Shown here: positions 54,173 to 62,639 of the stretch, in pieces
How positions within the stretch are numbered: position 1 is the stretch's first letter
Layout of the letters: each line of letters begins with the position of its first letter
Source: Terriglobus roseus DSM 18391
GTDB lineage: Bacteria > Acidobacteriota > Terriglobia > Terriglobales > Acidobacteriaceae
Direction: 5' to 3'
Assembly (NCBI RefSeq): GCF_000265425.1
Contig: NC_018014.1
Location: 558,001 to 622,000 of the forward strand
DNA: 64,000 nt
Position numbers and translations under genes: made by a program
Notes under the pieces: model-generated
Told to the model about the DNA's origin: nothing
Database searches by the model: none
The model's input: the letters and a program-made list of their open reading frames with translations, nothing else

Positions 54173-56317
54173 TCAGGCGCAACCGAGTTCGTGCAGGAAG
54201 AAGGCAAAGGTGTCCGCTGCAAGCTCGAAACGTTTGCGGACAGGCATGCCTCCGCCGTGGCCTGCGCGTGTCTCTACACGGATGAGCACCGGAGCGTCGC
54301 CTGCCTGTGCGGCTTGCATGGCTGCTGCGAACTTGAAGCTGTGCGCTGGGTAGACGCGGTCATCGTGGTCGGCGGTGGTGATCAGCGTTGCGGGATAGCT
54401 GGTGCCTGCGTGCAGGTTGTGCAATGGCGAGTAGGCGTAGATGGCGCGGAACTCTGCTTCGTCTTCGCTGGGCGCGCCGTAGTCCTGCTTCCATCCCCAG
54501 CCCACGGTGAACTTATCGAAGCGCAGCATGTCCATGACGCCTACCGCCGCATTCGCTGCGCGGAACAAGTCTGGCCGCTGCGTGAGCATGGCGCCGACGA
54601 GCAGGCCGCCGTTCGATCCGCCCTGAATGGCGAGCTTTGGTGTGGAGGTGTAGCGTTCGGCGATCAGCCACTCCGCGCAGGCGATGAAGTCGTCGAAGAC
54701 ATTTTGTTTCTTCGTGCGTGTGCCGGCCTCGTGCCATGCCTCGCCGTACTCGCCGCCGCCACGCAGACAGGCCTGCGCGTAGATGCCGCCGCGCTCGAGC
54801 CAGGCGATGTTCGTCGGAGAGAATGCAGGCGTAAGTGAGACGTTAAAACCACCGTAGGCGTAGAGCAGCGCCGGGTTACTGCCGTCGCGCACCAAGTCGC
54901 GCCTGTAGGTCAGGAAGAGCGGGATTTGTGTGCCGTCGTTCGACGTCACGAAGACCTGCTCGGTCGTGAATGCTGCAGGATCGAAGAGTAACTTCGGCTC
55001 ACGGTAGGGCGCGGAGGTCATCGTCTCCAGGTCAAGCCGGTAGATGACGCCGGGTGTTGTGAAGTTGGTGAAGGTGTAGAAGGTTTCGGTGTCCTCGCGG
55101 CGACCACCGAAGCCGCCGGCGGATCCTACACCGGGCAGCGCGAGTGTCTGTAAGTGTGTGCCGTCTTCTGCGTGGACTTCCACCTGCGAACGCGCGTCCT
55201 TCAGATAACTCGCGATCAGTTTGTGGTGCACCAGTGATACACCTTCCAGCGTGGAGGTGCTCTCTGCGATGACGGTCTTCCAATGCTCGCGAGCGGGCGC
55301 GCCGAGGTCGATGGTGATGACCTTGCCGTTCGGCGCATCGAGCGTGGTGTAGAGCCAGAAGTGCGTGCCATCATTGCCGATGGGTGAGTAAGCTGCGTCC
55401 GCGACATCAATCACGCGCTGGACCTGGGCGTGGGCGTCTGCGAGGTCCAGGAAGGCGAGCGAGTTATTCGGGCTGGTGCCCTTGTGCTGCGAGAGGATGA
55501 GATAGCGTCCGTCATCGGTGACGCCGGCGTGCAGAAAGATCTCGGGATCGTCGGCACGTTCGAAGACGAGGACGTCTTCGCTCTGCGGCGTGCCCAGCTT
55601 GTGAAAGAAGATTTTTGCGAAGTGGTTCAACGCCTTCAGGGCGTCGCCCTCGGGCGGAGCATCGTAGCCGCTGTAGTAGAAGCCTGTTCCATCTAAGAGC
55701 CATGCGGGGGAACTGAACTTCGTCCACTGGATAACATCGGGTAAGTCGGCGCCGGTTGTCACATCGCGCACGATGATCTTCTTCCAGTCGCTGCCGGCGT
55801 CGGCGAAGGCGAGTGCGGCCAGGCGGCCGTCGTCGGTGATGCTCATACCTGCGAGTGCGACGGTGCCGTCGGTGGCGAGTGTGTTGGGATCGACGAGGAC
55901 CTGCGGTGTGCCAGTGAGACCCTCCGTCCAATAGATCACGGACTGGTTCTGCAGGCCGCTGTTGTGTGCGTAGACGTACCGCGTGCCGTAGCGCGAGGGT
56001 GCTGAGAAGCGCTCGTAGTTGGTCAGCGCTTCCAGCCGTTCCAGCAGTGGCGCGCGAAAGGTCAGCGGCTCAAAGTAGCTGGCGGTGACGCGGTTCTCGG
56101 CGTCGATCCACGCCTTCGTCTCAGGAGCATCGATGTCTTCCATCCAACGGTACGGATCGGCGACCTGTGTGCCGAAGTATTCGTCAACCTGCTCAACGGT
56201 GTGCGGCTTTGGGTAGGGAAGTATGGCGGTGCTCCTTTGCTGCTGTTGTAAGTCTAACGAGGGTGTCGCCCCAGGCGCAGCGGAGGTTTGGGAGAGAATG
56301 ATGGGGATGATGGCCAT
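54173..56317 (-). CDS. prolyl oligopeptidase family serine peptidase (S9)
   Basis: About 714 residues from the ATG at 56317. YPKPHTVEQVDEYFGTQVADPYRWMED is the start of the S9A beta-propeller; the peptidase domain has the nucleophile GGSNGGLLVGAML, Asp in TTADHDDRVYPAHSFKFA and His in RAGHGGG. It cleaves short Pro-containing peptides. The start is unclear: the ATG at 56317 lacks a ribosome-binding site and overlaps the divergent VWA gene, while AAAGGAG lies seven bases before an ATA codon (56222-56224) that aligns with the usual family start. With ATA the enzyme is cytosolic; with the ATG a signal-like segment is added. Confidence 0.9.
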   Translation of the reverse strand: MAIIPIILSQTSAAPGATPSLDLQQQQRSTAILPYPKPHTVEQVDEYFGTQVADPYRWMEDIDAPETKAWIDAENRVTASYFEPLTFRAPLLERLEALTNYERFSAPSRYGTRYVYAHNSGLQNQSVIYWTEGLTGTPQVLVDPNTLATDGTVALAGMSITDDGRLAALAFADAGSDWKKIIVRDVTTGADLPDVIQWTKFSSPAWLLDGTGFYYSGYDAPPEGDALKALNHFAKIFFHKLGTPQSEDVLVFERADDPEIFLHAGVTDDGRYLILSQHKGTSPNNSLAFLDLADAHAQVQRVIDVADAAYSPIGNDGTHFWLYTTLDAPNGKVITIDLGAPAREHWKTVIAESTSTLEGVSLVHHKLIASYLKDARSQVEVHAEDGTHLQTLALPGVGSAGGFGGRREDTETFYTFTNFTTPGVIYRLDLETMTSAPYREPKLLFDPAAFTTEQVFVTSNDGTQIPLFLTYRRDLVRDGSNPALLYAYGGFNVSLTPAFSPTNIAWLERGGIYAQACLRGGGEYGEAWHEAGTRTKKQNVFDDFIACAEWLIAERYTSTPKLAIQGGSNGGLLVGAMLTQRPDLFRAANAAVGVMDMLRFDKFTVGWGWKQDYGAPSEDEAEFRAIYAYSPLHNLHAGTSYPATLITTADHDDRVYPAHSFKFAAAMQAAQAGDAPVLIRVETRAGHGGGMPVRKRFELAADTFAFFLHELGCA

Positions 56318-57386
56318 GAGAAAGATCGTGACTGTGTTGTTCCTGGCGCTCGGCGCCGCTGCATTCGCACAGACGCCGGCGACTCCGCCTGCAGCCGGTG
56401 CTGCGTCTCCCACGCAGGATGCTGCGTCTCCCACGCAGGATGCTGCGCCTACGACTCAGGATCCCGCGCAGCAGACGTACACGCTGCAGGCCGGCGCAAA
56501 GATCGTGCTGGTGCCAGCGACGGTCAGCATCAAGGGGCAGATCGTCTATGGCCTGAAGGCCGACAAGTTCCGCATCCTGGACAACGGTGTGCCGCAGCCC
56601 GTCACGCTGGACGAGGATGCCGAGGGTTTCGGACTGTCGCTGGTGGTGGCTGTTCAGTGCTCGCGCATGGCGATGATGGAGTACGAGAAGCTGCAGGGAT
56701 TGCCAACGCTGGTGGAGTCGCTGGTGGGCGGCGGGCCGCATGAGGTCGCGCTGATCCGCTACGGCGCACACCCGGAGCTGGTGCAGCCCTTCACACGCTC
56801 GATGGCCAAGGTTGCGAGTGCGATGGCGCAGATGGGGCCATGCGAGGATGACGAGGCTGCAACGCGTGATGCCGTCAGTTACGCGAGCTCGATCCTGGAG
56901 AATCGGGATACTCATAACCGTCACGCTGTGTTGCTGGTGGGGGAGGCGCGCGATCACGGATCGTCTGTGAAGGAGAAGGATCTGATTGCGCAACTGGGAC
57001 GCAGTAACACCGTGGTGGATGCGGTCGCTTATTCACCCGGTACGAACGAGACGATGAGCGACCTGAAACACTTTTCCGGCGGTCGCGGTCCGATCGGTTC
57101 CTTGATCATGGCGGTGCAGGGGATGCGTAAGAACACGGCGAAGGCCATCGCGGAAGAGTCTGGCGGAGATTACTTTCACTTCAACAACCGCGCGGGCTTC
57201 GATGACAGCTTAGGCAAGCTGACGAATCGCGTGCATAACTACTATCTGCTTAGCTTCCCGATTCCGCGTGGTGCGGAGAGTGGGCTGCATGAGATCCGGG
57301 TGACGGTGCCTGAGTATCCTGAGGCGGACATTCGGGCGAGGCGGAACTATTATGCGGGGGATGCTCCGCCGCCCGATGTGAAGTAG
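56298..57386 (+). CDS. secreted VWFA-related domain protein (acidobacterial type)
   Basis: About 362 residues; ATG at 56298 or 56301 follows GGAGG and GGGAG. MRKIVTVLFLALGAAAFAQ is a signal peptide. A short AASPTQD repeat precedes YTLQAGAKIVLVPATVSIKGQIVYGLKADKFRILDNG, the N-terminal beta part, then SLVVAVQCSRMAMMEYEKLQGLPTLVESL, the VWA fold. The MIDAS motif DxSxS is replaced by VQCSR, so metal-dependent adhesion may be lost. C-terminal YYLLSFPIPRGAESGLHEIRVTV closes the domain. Such proteins (VWFA-related, TIGR03436 type) are abundant in Acidobacteria with unknown roles. Overlaps the S9 gene start on the other strand. Confidence 0.85.
   Translation: MMGMMAMRKIVTVLFLALGAAAFAQTPATPPAAGAASPTQDAASPTQDAAPTTQDPAQQTYTLQAGAKIVLVPATVSIKGQIVYGLKADKFRILDNGVPQPVTLDEDAEGFGLSLVVAVQCSRMAMMEYEKLQGLPTLVESLVGGGPHEVALIRYGAHPELVQPFTRSMAKVASAMAQMGPCEDDEAATRDAVSYASSILENRDTHNRHAVLLVGEARDHGSSVKEKDLIAQLGRSNTVVDAVAYSPGTNETMSDLKHFSGGRGPIGSLIMAVQGMRKNTAKAIAEESGGDYFHFNNRAGFDDSLGKLTNRVHNYYLLSFPIPRGAESGLHEIRVTVPEYPEADIRARRNYYAGDAPPPDVK
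56400..56462 (+). repeat. 21-base tandem repeat, three units, inside the VWA gene
   Basis: Two identical 21-base units (56400-56420, 56421-56441) and a third with several changes (56442-56462) encode AASPTQD, AASPTQD and AAPTTQD, a linker between the signal peptide and the mature domain. Confidence 0.9.
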
Positions 57387-57395
57387 TGGTCTGTG

Positions 57396-57439
57396 ATCCC
57401 GGCAGCGGAAGGCGACTGGAGACCCTTCCACTCCGGGAT
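57396..57439. terminator. hairpin between convergent VWA and LysM genes
   Basis: ATCCCGG pairs with CCGGGAT and, inside it, GGAAGG with CCTTCC. No U-tract follows. Its place between convergent stops suggests a 3'-end function. Confidence 0.45.
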
Positions 57440-57456
57440 AACAATCCGGGCTAGGC

Positions 57457-57849
57457 CTAGCTCTTCACAGGGATCGTGAGCTTTTCGCCGGCCTTCAATG
57501 CATCCGGGTTCGCGAGTGAGTTGGCCTTCACGATCAGCGGATAGAGGTTGCCGTCGCCGTAGAAGTGCTGCGCGACCTTGCTGAGCATGTCGCCCGGCTT
57601 GACGGTGTAGGGCTGCGTGTCGCCGCCGGTGTTCACCAGTTCGTGGTGCAGGTCCGCGTAGGTAGCGTCGACCTTCTTGATCTGGTCCCAGACGAAGTTC
57701 AGGCATACCTGCGAGGGCAGCGTTGCCTTGACGTGCAGCTTGTCGCCTTCAAGCGATACATCCTGCAGCGCAGCGCCTTCCGGCGAGAAACGGTCGATTG
57801 CCTTCAGGACGGGTTCGTACTTCTGCTGCAGTGTTGCGAGATCAGCCAT
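57457..57849 (-). CDS. LysM domain protein with BON-like N-terminus
   Basis: A 130-residue protein. Residues 1-70 (GAALQDVSLEGDKLHVKATLPSQVCLNFVWDQIKKVD) look like a small alpha/beta BON-type domain; residues 78-128 (QPYTVKPGDMLSKVAQHFYGDGNLYPLIVKANSLANPDALKAGEKLTIP) are a clear LysM peptidoglycan-binding module. No signal peptide is visible, so it resembles the cytoplasmic-looking YgaU/Kbp (potassium-binding) group of BON-LysM proteins. The Cys at about 49 is unpaired. Confidence 0.85.
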   Translation of the reverse strand: MADLATLQQKYEPVLKAIDRFSPEGAALQDVSLEGDKLHVKATLPSQVCLNFVWDQIKKVDATYADLHHELVNTGGDTQPYTVKPGDMLSKVAQHFYGDGNLYPLIVKANSLANPDALKAGEKLTIPVKS

Positions 57850-57990
57850 GGTGTTGTTCTCCTGATGGCTTTGGATGCGGAACGCTGACGCTGCGAATGC
57901 CTCTTGTGTGGCTTACGCCTGGGCCTTTGCTATGGCGCGGGTCTCATGCAGCGGACACACGCGAAGTGTGTCGAGAACGGCACGAAGTGC

Positions 57991-58863
57991 CTAGTTCATC
58001 CACTTGCGGTCGTTGGGCTTGCGGACTTCGTCTTCCGGTGCGATGTAGCGGCCCTCATCGTCGAACTTCACGATGCGATCCTGCTTGCGCATGTAGACCT
58101 CAAACTTGCGTGCGGCGCGGCGGCGCTTCCAGCGGATGTAGTCGTTGCGCAGGCCGTAGTAGCGCTCAGCGGCTGTGGCGCTCATGCCGCGACGGTGCGC
58201 CAGCTTGACGTACAGGAACCCCGCCAGGCCGCAGGAGAGCGCGAGGAGCGCGGCGAAACTGTCCCTCTCGCGCAGCAGTGTCGCGACATACAAGAGGGCT
58301 CCCAGGATGACCATGTACTTGGCCTTGATGCGCAGGACGAAGAAGAGCAGGAACTCGACATCGCCAAAGAGTAGTGCGAAGGCCACCAGCACGCCAAAGA
58401 GCGGCGACGAGATGCCGGCCGCGACCAGAGCGACGCCCGGGCGGATGCCGAAGAAGCTGATGTGTCCACCGGTCAACATCGGCAGGCCGGCCAGCAGCGT
58501 TGCGATGAGCGCACCACCGACGACGGAGGTGTAGAAGAGCTCCGTAAACCAGCGCGAGCCGCGGCTTTCCTCCAGCATGGATCCTGTAAACCAAAGGGTC
58601 AGCAGTGAGAAGGCGGTGTTGAGGATGCCGATGTTCAGGAAGGCGTAGGTGACCAGCTCCCAGATGCGCAGGTGCCCGAGGACGGCCGAGGGCATCAGGA
58701 TCATGAGGCCGACGATCGTGGAGGCGAAATTCGCCGAGATGAAGTTGAGCAGGGCGATGCCGAAGAACGCACCCACCAGCAAGAGCACCAGCTGGCGGAC
58801 GGCGCCGCGGAAGGCAGGCAGGGAGAGCGTAACTGGACCGCGTCCGATGGGCATCCTCTTCAT
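57991..58863 (-). CDS. rhomboid-like membrane protein, catalytic Ser not seen
   Basis: A 290-residue protein with about six membrane segments (QLVLLLVGAFFGIALLNF, FASTIVGLMILMPSAV, RIWELVTYAFLNIGILNTAFSLLTLWFTGSMLEE, and later ones). HLRIWELVTYAFLN...FTGSMLEESRGSRWFTELFYTSVVGGALI follows the rhomboid pattern, but the expected GxSG is replaced by HISFFGIRPG, so proteolysis is doubtful. The tail is strongly basic (RWKRRRAARKFEVYMRKQDR) and cytosolic. Start 58863 or 58854. Possibly a pseudo-rhomboid. Confidence 0.78.
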   Translation of the reverse strand: MKRMPIGRGPVTLSLPAFRGAVRQLVLLLVGAFFGIALLNFISANFASTIVGLMILMPSAVLGHLRIWELVTYAFLNIGILNTAFSLLTLWFTGSMLEESRGSRWFTELFYTSVVGGALIATLLAGLPMLTGGHISFFGIRPGVALVAAGISSPLFGVLVAFALLFGDVEFLLFFVLRIKAKYMVILGALLYVATLLRERDSFAALLALSCGLAGFLYVKLAHRRGMSATAAERYYGLRNDYIRWKRRRAARKFEVYMRKQDRIVKFDDEGRYIAPEDEVRKPNDRKWMN

Positions 58864-59132
58864 TTCACCACAGCGCGGCGTGCTGAGACCAATGCGCGCC
58901 GAGATGGAACTTCTGTTGTGGTGCGGTATCAAAATTCGGCGTGTACTCGAATTCTCCGGGTTTGCGTCCCAGGGGCTAAACAACCCACACGCATTGCGGC
59001 GCGTCTCCACAACGACAGATAGGCGCCTATCGCACGTGCGACTTGCACGGGTTGGCGACATCGTAGAATCTATGGCCTGGGCGATTAAGCCCGGCGAACA
59101 ATAACCAGGAACCACACAAGAGGGAGCGATCC

Positions 59133-59342
59133 ATGGCAGTGACTTGCCCAGAGTGCGATAACCCACTCGACATTGACCCGGACGAAGTCGAAGAAGGGGA
59201 AACCATCACCTGCGACGAGTGCGGATCGGAGTTTGACATCATCTCCACCGAACCGCTGCAGATTGTCCCCGTCGATTCCGAAGGCTACGACGACGAAGAC
59301 GACGACTACGGCCGTGAAGCGACCGACGACGAAGAAGACTAG
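59133..59342 (+). CDS. LysW-like amino-group carrier protein
   Basis: A 69-residue, very acidic protein. CPECDNPLDIDPDEVEEGETITCDECGSEFDIISTEPLQIVPVDSE follows LysW of Thermus: two Cys-x-x-Cys zinc knuckles and the DPLxLxP segment. LysW carries alpha-aminoadipate or glutamate on the side chain of its last residue Glu in a terminal EDWGE. Here the matching stretch is DDDYGRE and is followed by ATDDEED, so the carrier Glu would not be last. No lysX/argX, lysZ or lysY is nearby. GGGAG is upstream. Confidence 0.75.
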   Translation: MAVTCPECDNPLDIDPDEVEEGETITCDECGSEFDIISTEPLQIVPVDSEGYDDEDDDYGREATDDEED

Positions 59343-59459
59343 ATGCGGCACGGATGTCGCGCTGTCGTGACTTGTGCGCGACTGTGCGGCATTCTTCGTG
59401 TCTGTATTGGGAGAGGATAGGTTGCAGGTGCATCGCACCGGCATCCTACAGTGATGACC

Positions 59460-59828
59460 ATGAAGCGCTTGCTCCGTACACTCCGCACCGCACTAACTGT
59501 AACCGCTCTGCTGGTGCCCGCCACGCTTCTCCTGCACCCCGCGCATGCCGCTGGACAGGCCGCTACCTTCCGTTCCGTCACGGGAGACGTGACGAGCAAG
59601 GGCGGAGCCAAGGTGAAGGGTGCTGTGGTGCACCTGAAGGACACGAAGTCCCTGTCGCAGCGCAGCTACATCACGGCTGACGACGGCCAGTTTAAGTTCG
59701 GCCAGCTTTCGACCGGCACCGACTATGAGGTGTGGGCGGATCTGAACGGTGAGAAGAGCGCCGTGAAGACGCTGAGTTCGTTCGATAACAAGAACGCGAT
59801 GGAAATCTCGTTGAAGATGCCGAACTAG
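59460..59828 (+). CDS. carboxypeptidase regulatory-like domain protein, secreted
   Basis: A 122-residue protein: signal peptide (MKRLLRTLRTALTVTALLVPATLLLHPAHA), then one beta-sandwich (VTGDVTSKGGAKVKGAVVHLKDTKSLSQRSYITADDGQFKFGQLSTGTDYEVWADLNGEKSAVKTLSSFD) of the CarboxypepD_reg type. Such free domains are common in Acidobacteria and may bind partners at the surface. Starts at 59451 (GTG) and 59454 (ATG) are also possible; none has a clear ribosome-binding site. Confidence 0.83.
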   Translation: MKRLLRTLRTALTVTALLVPATLLLHPAHAAGQAATFRSVTGDVTSKGGAKVKGAVVHLKDTKSLSQRSYITADDGQFKFGQLSTGTDYEVWADLNGEKSAVKTLSSFDNKNAMEISLKMPN

Positions 59829-59859
59829 TTTCGGCTTTCGAGATCGGTTGCAGAAACAG

Positions 59860-59886
59860 AAAGGCCCTGCGCGAGCAGGGCCTTTT
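59860..59886. terminator. bidirectional intrinsic terminator
   Basis: AAAGGCCCTGC and GCAGGGCCTTT form an 11-bp stem around GCGA, followed by T. Ends the secreted-domain gene (+) and rpmA (-). Confidence 0.9.
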
Positions 59887-59910
59887 CAAATTGCTGGAGA
59901 GATTGGAGCG

Positions 59911-60171
59911 TTACGCGACGACCGGGTCGATCGCTACGAAGCGGCCGTGGTTGCCACGGTCGATGAACTGCACGCGTCCGCCAATCTTGGCGAACAGGGT
60001 GTCGTCCTTGCCACGGCCGACGTTCAGGCCCGGCTTCAGCGGTGTTCCACGCTGACGCACGATGATGCTGCCGCCTGTGACCACTTCGCCTGCAAACTTC
60101 TTCACGCCCAGACGCTGCGCGTTGGAGTCACGACCGTTGGAAGAAGAACCGCCACCTTTTTTATGTGCCAT
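59911..60171 (-). CDS. rpmA: 50S ribosomal protein L27
   Basis: An 86-residue L27: [63 protein letters not shown] is fully typical. The flexible N-terminus reaches the peptidyl-transferase centre. It follows rplU by 92 bases, the usual rplU-rpmA operon. Confidence 0.97.
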   Translation of the reverse strand: MAHKKGGGSSSNGRDSNAQRLGVKKFAGEVVTGGSIIVRQRGTPLKPGLNVGRGKDDTLFAKIGGRVQFIDRGNHGRFVAIDPVVA

Positions 60172-60263
60172 TACATTGCCTCGTTGCGGGGTCGGATCTC
60201 GTCAGGGAGAACGCCCGCAGATATCTCAAAATGTTTGCCGCTGGTGCGGCAGATGCTGCAAAA

Positions 60264-60599
60264 CTACTTGGCTTCGGCCTTGAAGCTCTTGCCGTTGACC
60301 AGGATCTCGTTGATTTTGACTTCAACGAAGTTCTGGCGGTGGCCCTGCATCTTCTTGTACTGCTTCTTGCGCTTGAAGTGGAAGACCAGGATCTTCTCGC
60401 CACGGCCTTCGCCGAGCACAGTTGCCGTAACCTTGGCGCCCGTCAGCTCCTGCTCAAACTTGCCCTCTTCGCCGCTTACAGCCAGCACGTCAGCAAACTC
60501 AATGGCGCCGTCGGTGTGCGCGGTCGTTTCAATCTTCAGGGTGTCTCCGGGAGCGACACGATACTGCTTTCCACCGGTGCGAATCACTGCGTACATCAC
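60264..60599 (-). CDS. rplU: 50S ribosomal protein L21
   Basis: A 111-residue L21: MYAVIRTGGKQYRVAPGDTLKIE, VTATVLGEGRGEKILVFHFKRKKQYKKMQGHRQNFVEVKIN. A short Lys/Ala tail. First gene of the rplU-rpmA operon; the 216-bp leader 60600-60815 has no gene. Confidence 0.97.
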   Translation of the reverse strand: MMYAVIRTGGKQYRVAPGDTLKIETTAHTDGAIEFADVLAVSGEEGKFEQELTGAKVTATVLGEGRGEKILVFHFKRKKQYKKMQGHRQNFVEVKINEILVNGKSFKAEAK

Positions 60600-60815
60600 A
60601 AACCTCCACGCCCGGCCGTTCGCCGGTGCGCATCCCTACCATTGAGCTCAAAATGAAAGGCGGCGGGGAAGGATTCAGGGTACCTTCACCTGCCCGGCAG
60701 GGCTGGCCCGGCGCAAGAAAACCGCCAAGGCACACAGCCAAAAATCCTGCTACGCCAAACCTGACAAGAATACCGGGAATCCGGCTCTGGGTCAACCCTG
60801 GCTCCCAGAACCCGG

Positions 60816-61601
60816 TCAGTTCTCCGAAGGTTTGTCGGCGCGGTCGATCACGATGGTGTCGACCGGTCCTTTCACCGCCTTCATTTGCAGGCCAAGCTGC
60901 TCCTGCATGGCCACCAGCAGCGGGGGGCTCTGCGAATCGGCGGGCGCGGGGATGTCGCCGCTGAACTGCGTCTCGTCTGGCTGCCATTCGAGGTTGAAGT
61001 TGTAACGGCCGGTGAGGCCGGTGTGATCGACGACGGGACGGTCGAGGATGGCTCGCTGCATGATGCGGGCCAGGTCGGCCATGCTGGCGTTGCGGGCGGG
61101 CATGATCATCCTGTCCGGATAGACGATGCTGACGAGCTCCGGCGGGGCGTCCGGAGTCAGGGTTTCTGACATGTCTGCCCCACCCTTTGCGACGGTGATC
61201 TCGTAGATGGACAAGATCTTCGCTTGCCGGTGGAAGACCAGGTGGAATCGCTCGGTCAGCAGCGTGCGCAGCATCAGCATCTGCGCATCATGGTCCGGGG
61301 CTTTCTCGCCCGGCGTGATCGCATCGATCGCATACTTGTCGGAGTCGATCCATCCCGGGCCGCCGGAGATGGTGCGCGGGTTCATGTCGTAGGCTGCCGC
61401 AATCAGCAGGCGCAACGTGTAGTTGCGAGCCACGAAGCGGTGCGTGCCCTCCACGCGCATCCAGCGGCCTGATTTGGGTGCCGGGTCGACCGGCTTGATG
61501 GTTGCCACCTCAAAGGCAGGCGCGCTCGCTGGTGTCTCCGCAGAGGCAGAGGTATGCGTCAGGGCGCACGCAAACAGGAGCAGAGGAGCAAACAAACGCA
61601 T
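60816..61601 (-). CDS. TIGR03435 family secreted protein, full length
   Basis: A 261-residue protein: signal peptide (MRLFAPLLLFACALTHTSASA), PAFEVATIKPVDP, YTLRLLIAAAYDMNPRTISGGPGWIDSDKYAIDA, LMLRTLLTERFHLVFHRQAKILSIYEITVAKGG, then ARNASMADLARIMQRAILDRPVVDHTGLTGRYNFNLEW and LLVAMQEQLGLQMKAVKGPVDTIVIDRADKPSEN. All family blocks are present. Function of TIGR03435 proteins is unknown. It serves as the intact comparison for the truncated copy at 6168-6665. Confidence 0.9.
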   Translation of the reverse strand: MRLFAPLLLFACALTHTSASAETPASAPAFEVATIKPVDPAPKSGRWMRVEGTHRFVARNYTLRLLIAAAYDMNPRTISGGPGWIDSDKYAIDAITPGEKAPDHDAQMLMLRTLLTERFHLVFHRQAKILSIYEITVAKGGADMSETLTPDAPPELVSIVYPDRMIMPARNASMADLARIMQRAILDRPVVDHTGLTGRYNFNLEWQPDETQFSGDIPAPADSQSPPLLVAMQEQLGLQMKAVKGPVDTIVIDRADKPSEN

Positions 61602-61736
61602 GCAGCACGAGACCTCGGGGTAGGTTGGCGCCACAACACGAACTGCAATAGGGCAGGGCATCGGAGGTGCGGCTGCAAGTCTATCTGCACCCCGCTTTGG
61701 GCGCGACGGTACCGAGGTGCTAAGCCGAACGGGGCA

Positions 61737-62639
61737 CTAGGCCTGCGGTCGCAGCGCTCTGCCCAGTGCTTCCAGGTCGCGCTCGGCATGGCACTGGCGC
61801 AGGAAGAGATCGAGTTCCGCGTAGCGACGTGCCACATCGGCATTCTTCGCCAGCGGAGCAGGTCCCATCGCGCGAGCAAAGCGGCGCAGCGTATCCGTGC
61901 ACATCTGTTCGACCAGGTGCCGAACTTCAAGTGCACGCACCATTGCGTTTGCCGCGGGTTCGCGATCGAACTCGGCGGCTGCGGCTGCCAGGATGGCTTC
62001 CGTGGCCCAGACATTCGCGTGCATCGCCGCAAGTTGCGCGGTAGTGTGCGCGTCCGAACGTTTCGCTGTCATCGCGAAATCGACCAGGCCGGCCGCACCA
62101 CCAGCCCACGCAGCAGCAGGGCCGCAGGCACCTTGCCAGAAGCCGGGACGGTCGACGTACCAGTTTGCTTCGCCGACGACGGCTGCAGGGTAATCCTCGA
62201 AGGTGAGCGCGGCGGTCTGCGTGGCGCGAAAGGCTTCGGTTTGCCATCCGGATGCATCGGTTTTCAGGCGGTCGGGGTGGGCTGTGAGGTCGATTTCGAG
62301 CAACAGGTCGCCGGAGGAGATCAGTGCGCGATCGACCAGGCCTGCGCCGCTGCAAAACTCCTTGGTGCCGCTGAGGCGGCCGCCTTCAAAGCGCATGGGC
62401 CGGCCGGGGATTTCGCTCGCCCAGACGGCGTACTTGGCGGCTGCGGCGGGTTCGCGGCTACTCTCGCGGAGGATGGCGACTGCGTCCCAGTGCGCCTCGG
62501 CCAGCTTGGCCAGGCTCAGGTCCTCGCGACCTGCTGTGAAGATGCGGCGGTGGCGTTGTGGCGTGTTGCCGGTGCCGGGCGAGGGGAGATCTTCGCGGCA
62601 TAGCTGCCCGAAGCGCGCGATGACTTCTGGCGTCGTCAT
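61737..62639 (-). CDS. acyl-CoA dehydrogenase-like protein
   Basis: A 300-residue protein related to acyl-CoA dehydrogenases but shorter than the normal 380. KLAEAHWDAVAIL, FEGGRLSGTKEFCSGAGLVDRALI (the beta-domain SGxKxFxSGA motif) and the long C-terminal helices (AAGLVDFAMTAKRSDAHTTAQLAAMHANVWATEAILAAAA, EQMCTDTLRRFARAMG) are visible; the catalytic Glu near the family C-terminus cannot be placed. Its start overlaps the stop of the GT2 gene by four bases, placing it last in a tight operon with GT2 and a NodS-like methyltransferase. Likely dehydrogenates a carrier- or lipid-bound acyl group; unproven. Confidence 0.78.
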   Translation of the reverse strand: MTTPEVIARFGQLCREDLPSPGTGNTPQRHRRIFTAGREDLSLAKLAEAHWDAVAILRESSREPAAAAKYAVWASEIPGRPMRFEGGRLSGTKEFCSGAGLVDRALISSGDLLLEIDLTAHPDRLKTDASGWQTEAFRATQTAALTFEDYPAAVVGEANWYVDRPGFWQGACGPAAAWAGGAAGLVDFAMTAKRSDAHTTAQLAAMHANVWATEAILAAAAAEFDREPAANAMVRALEVRHLVEQMCTDTLRRFARAMGPAPLAKNADVARRYAELDLFLRQCHAERDLEALGRALRPQA

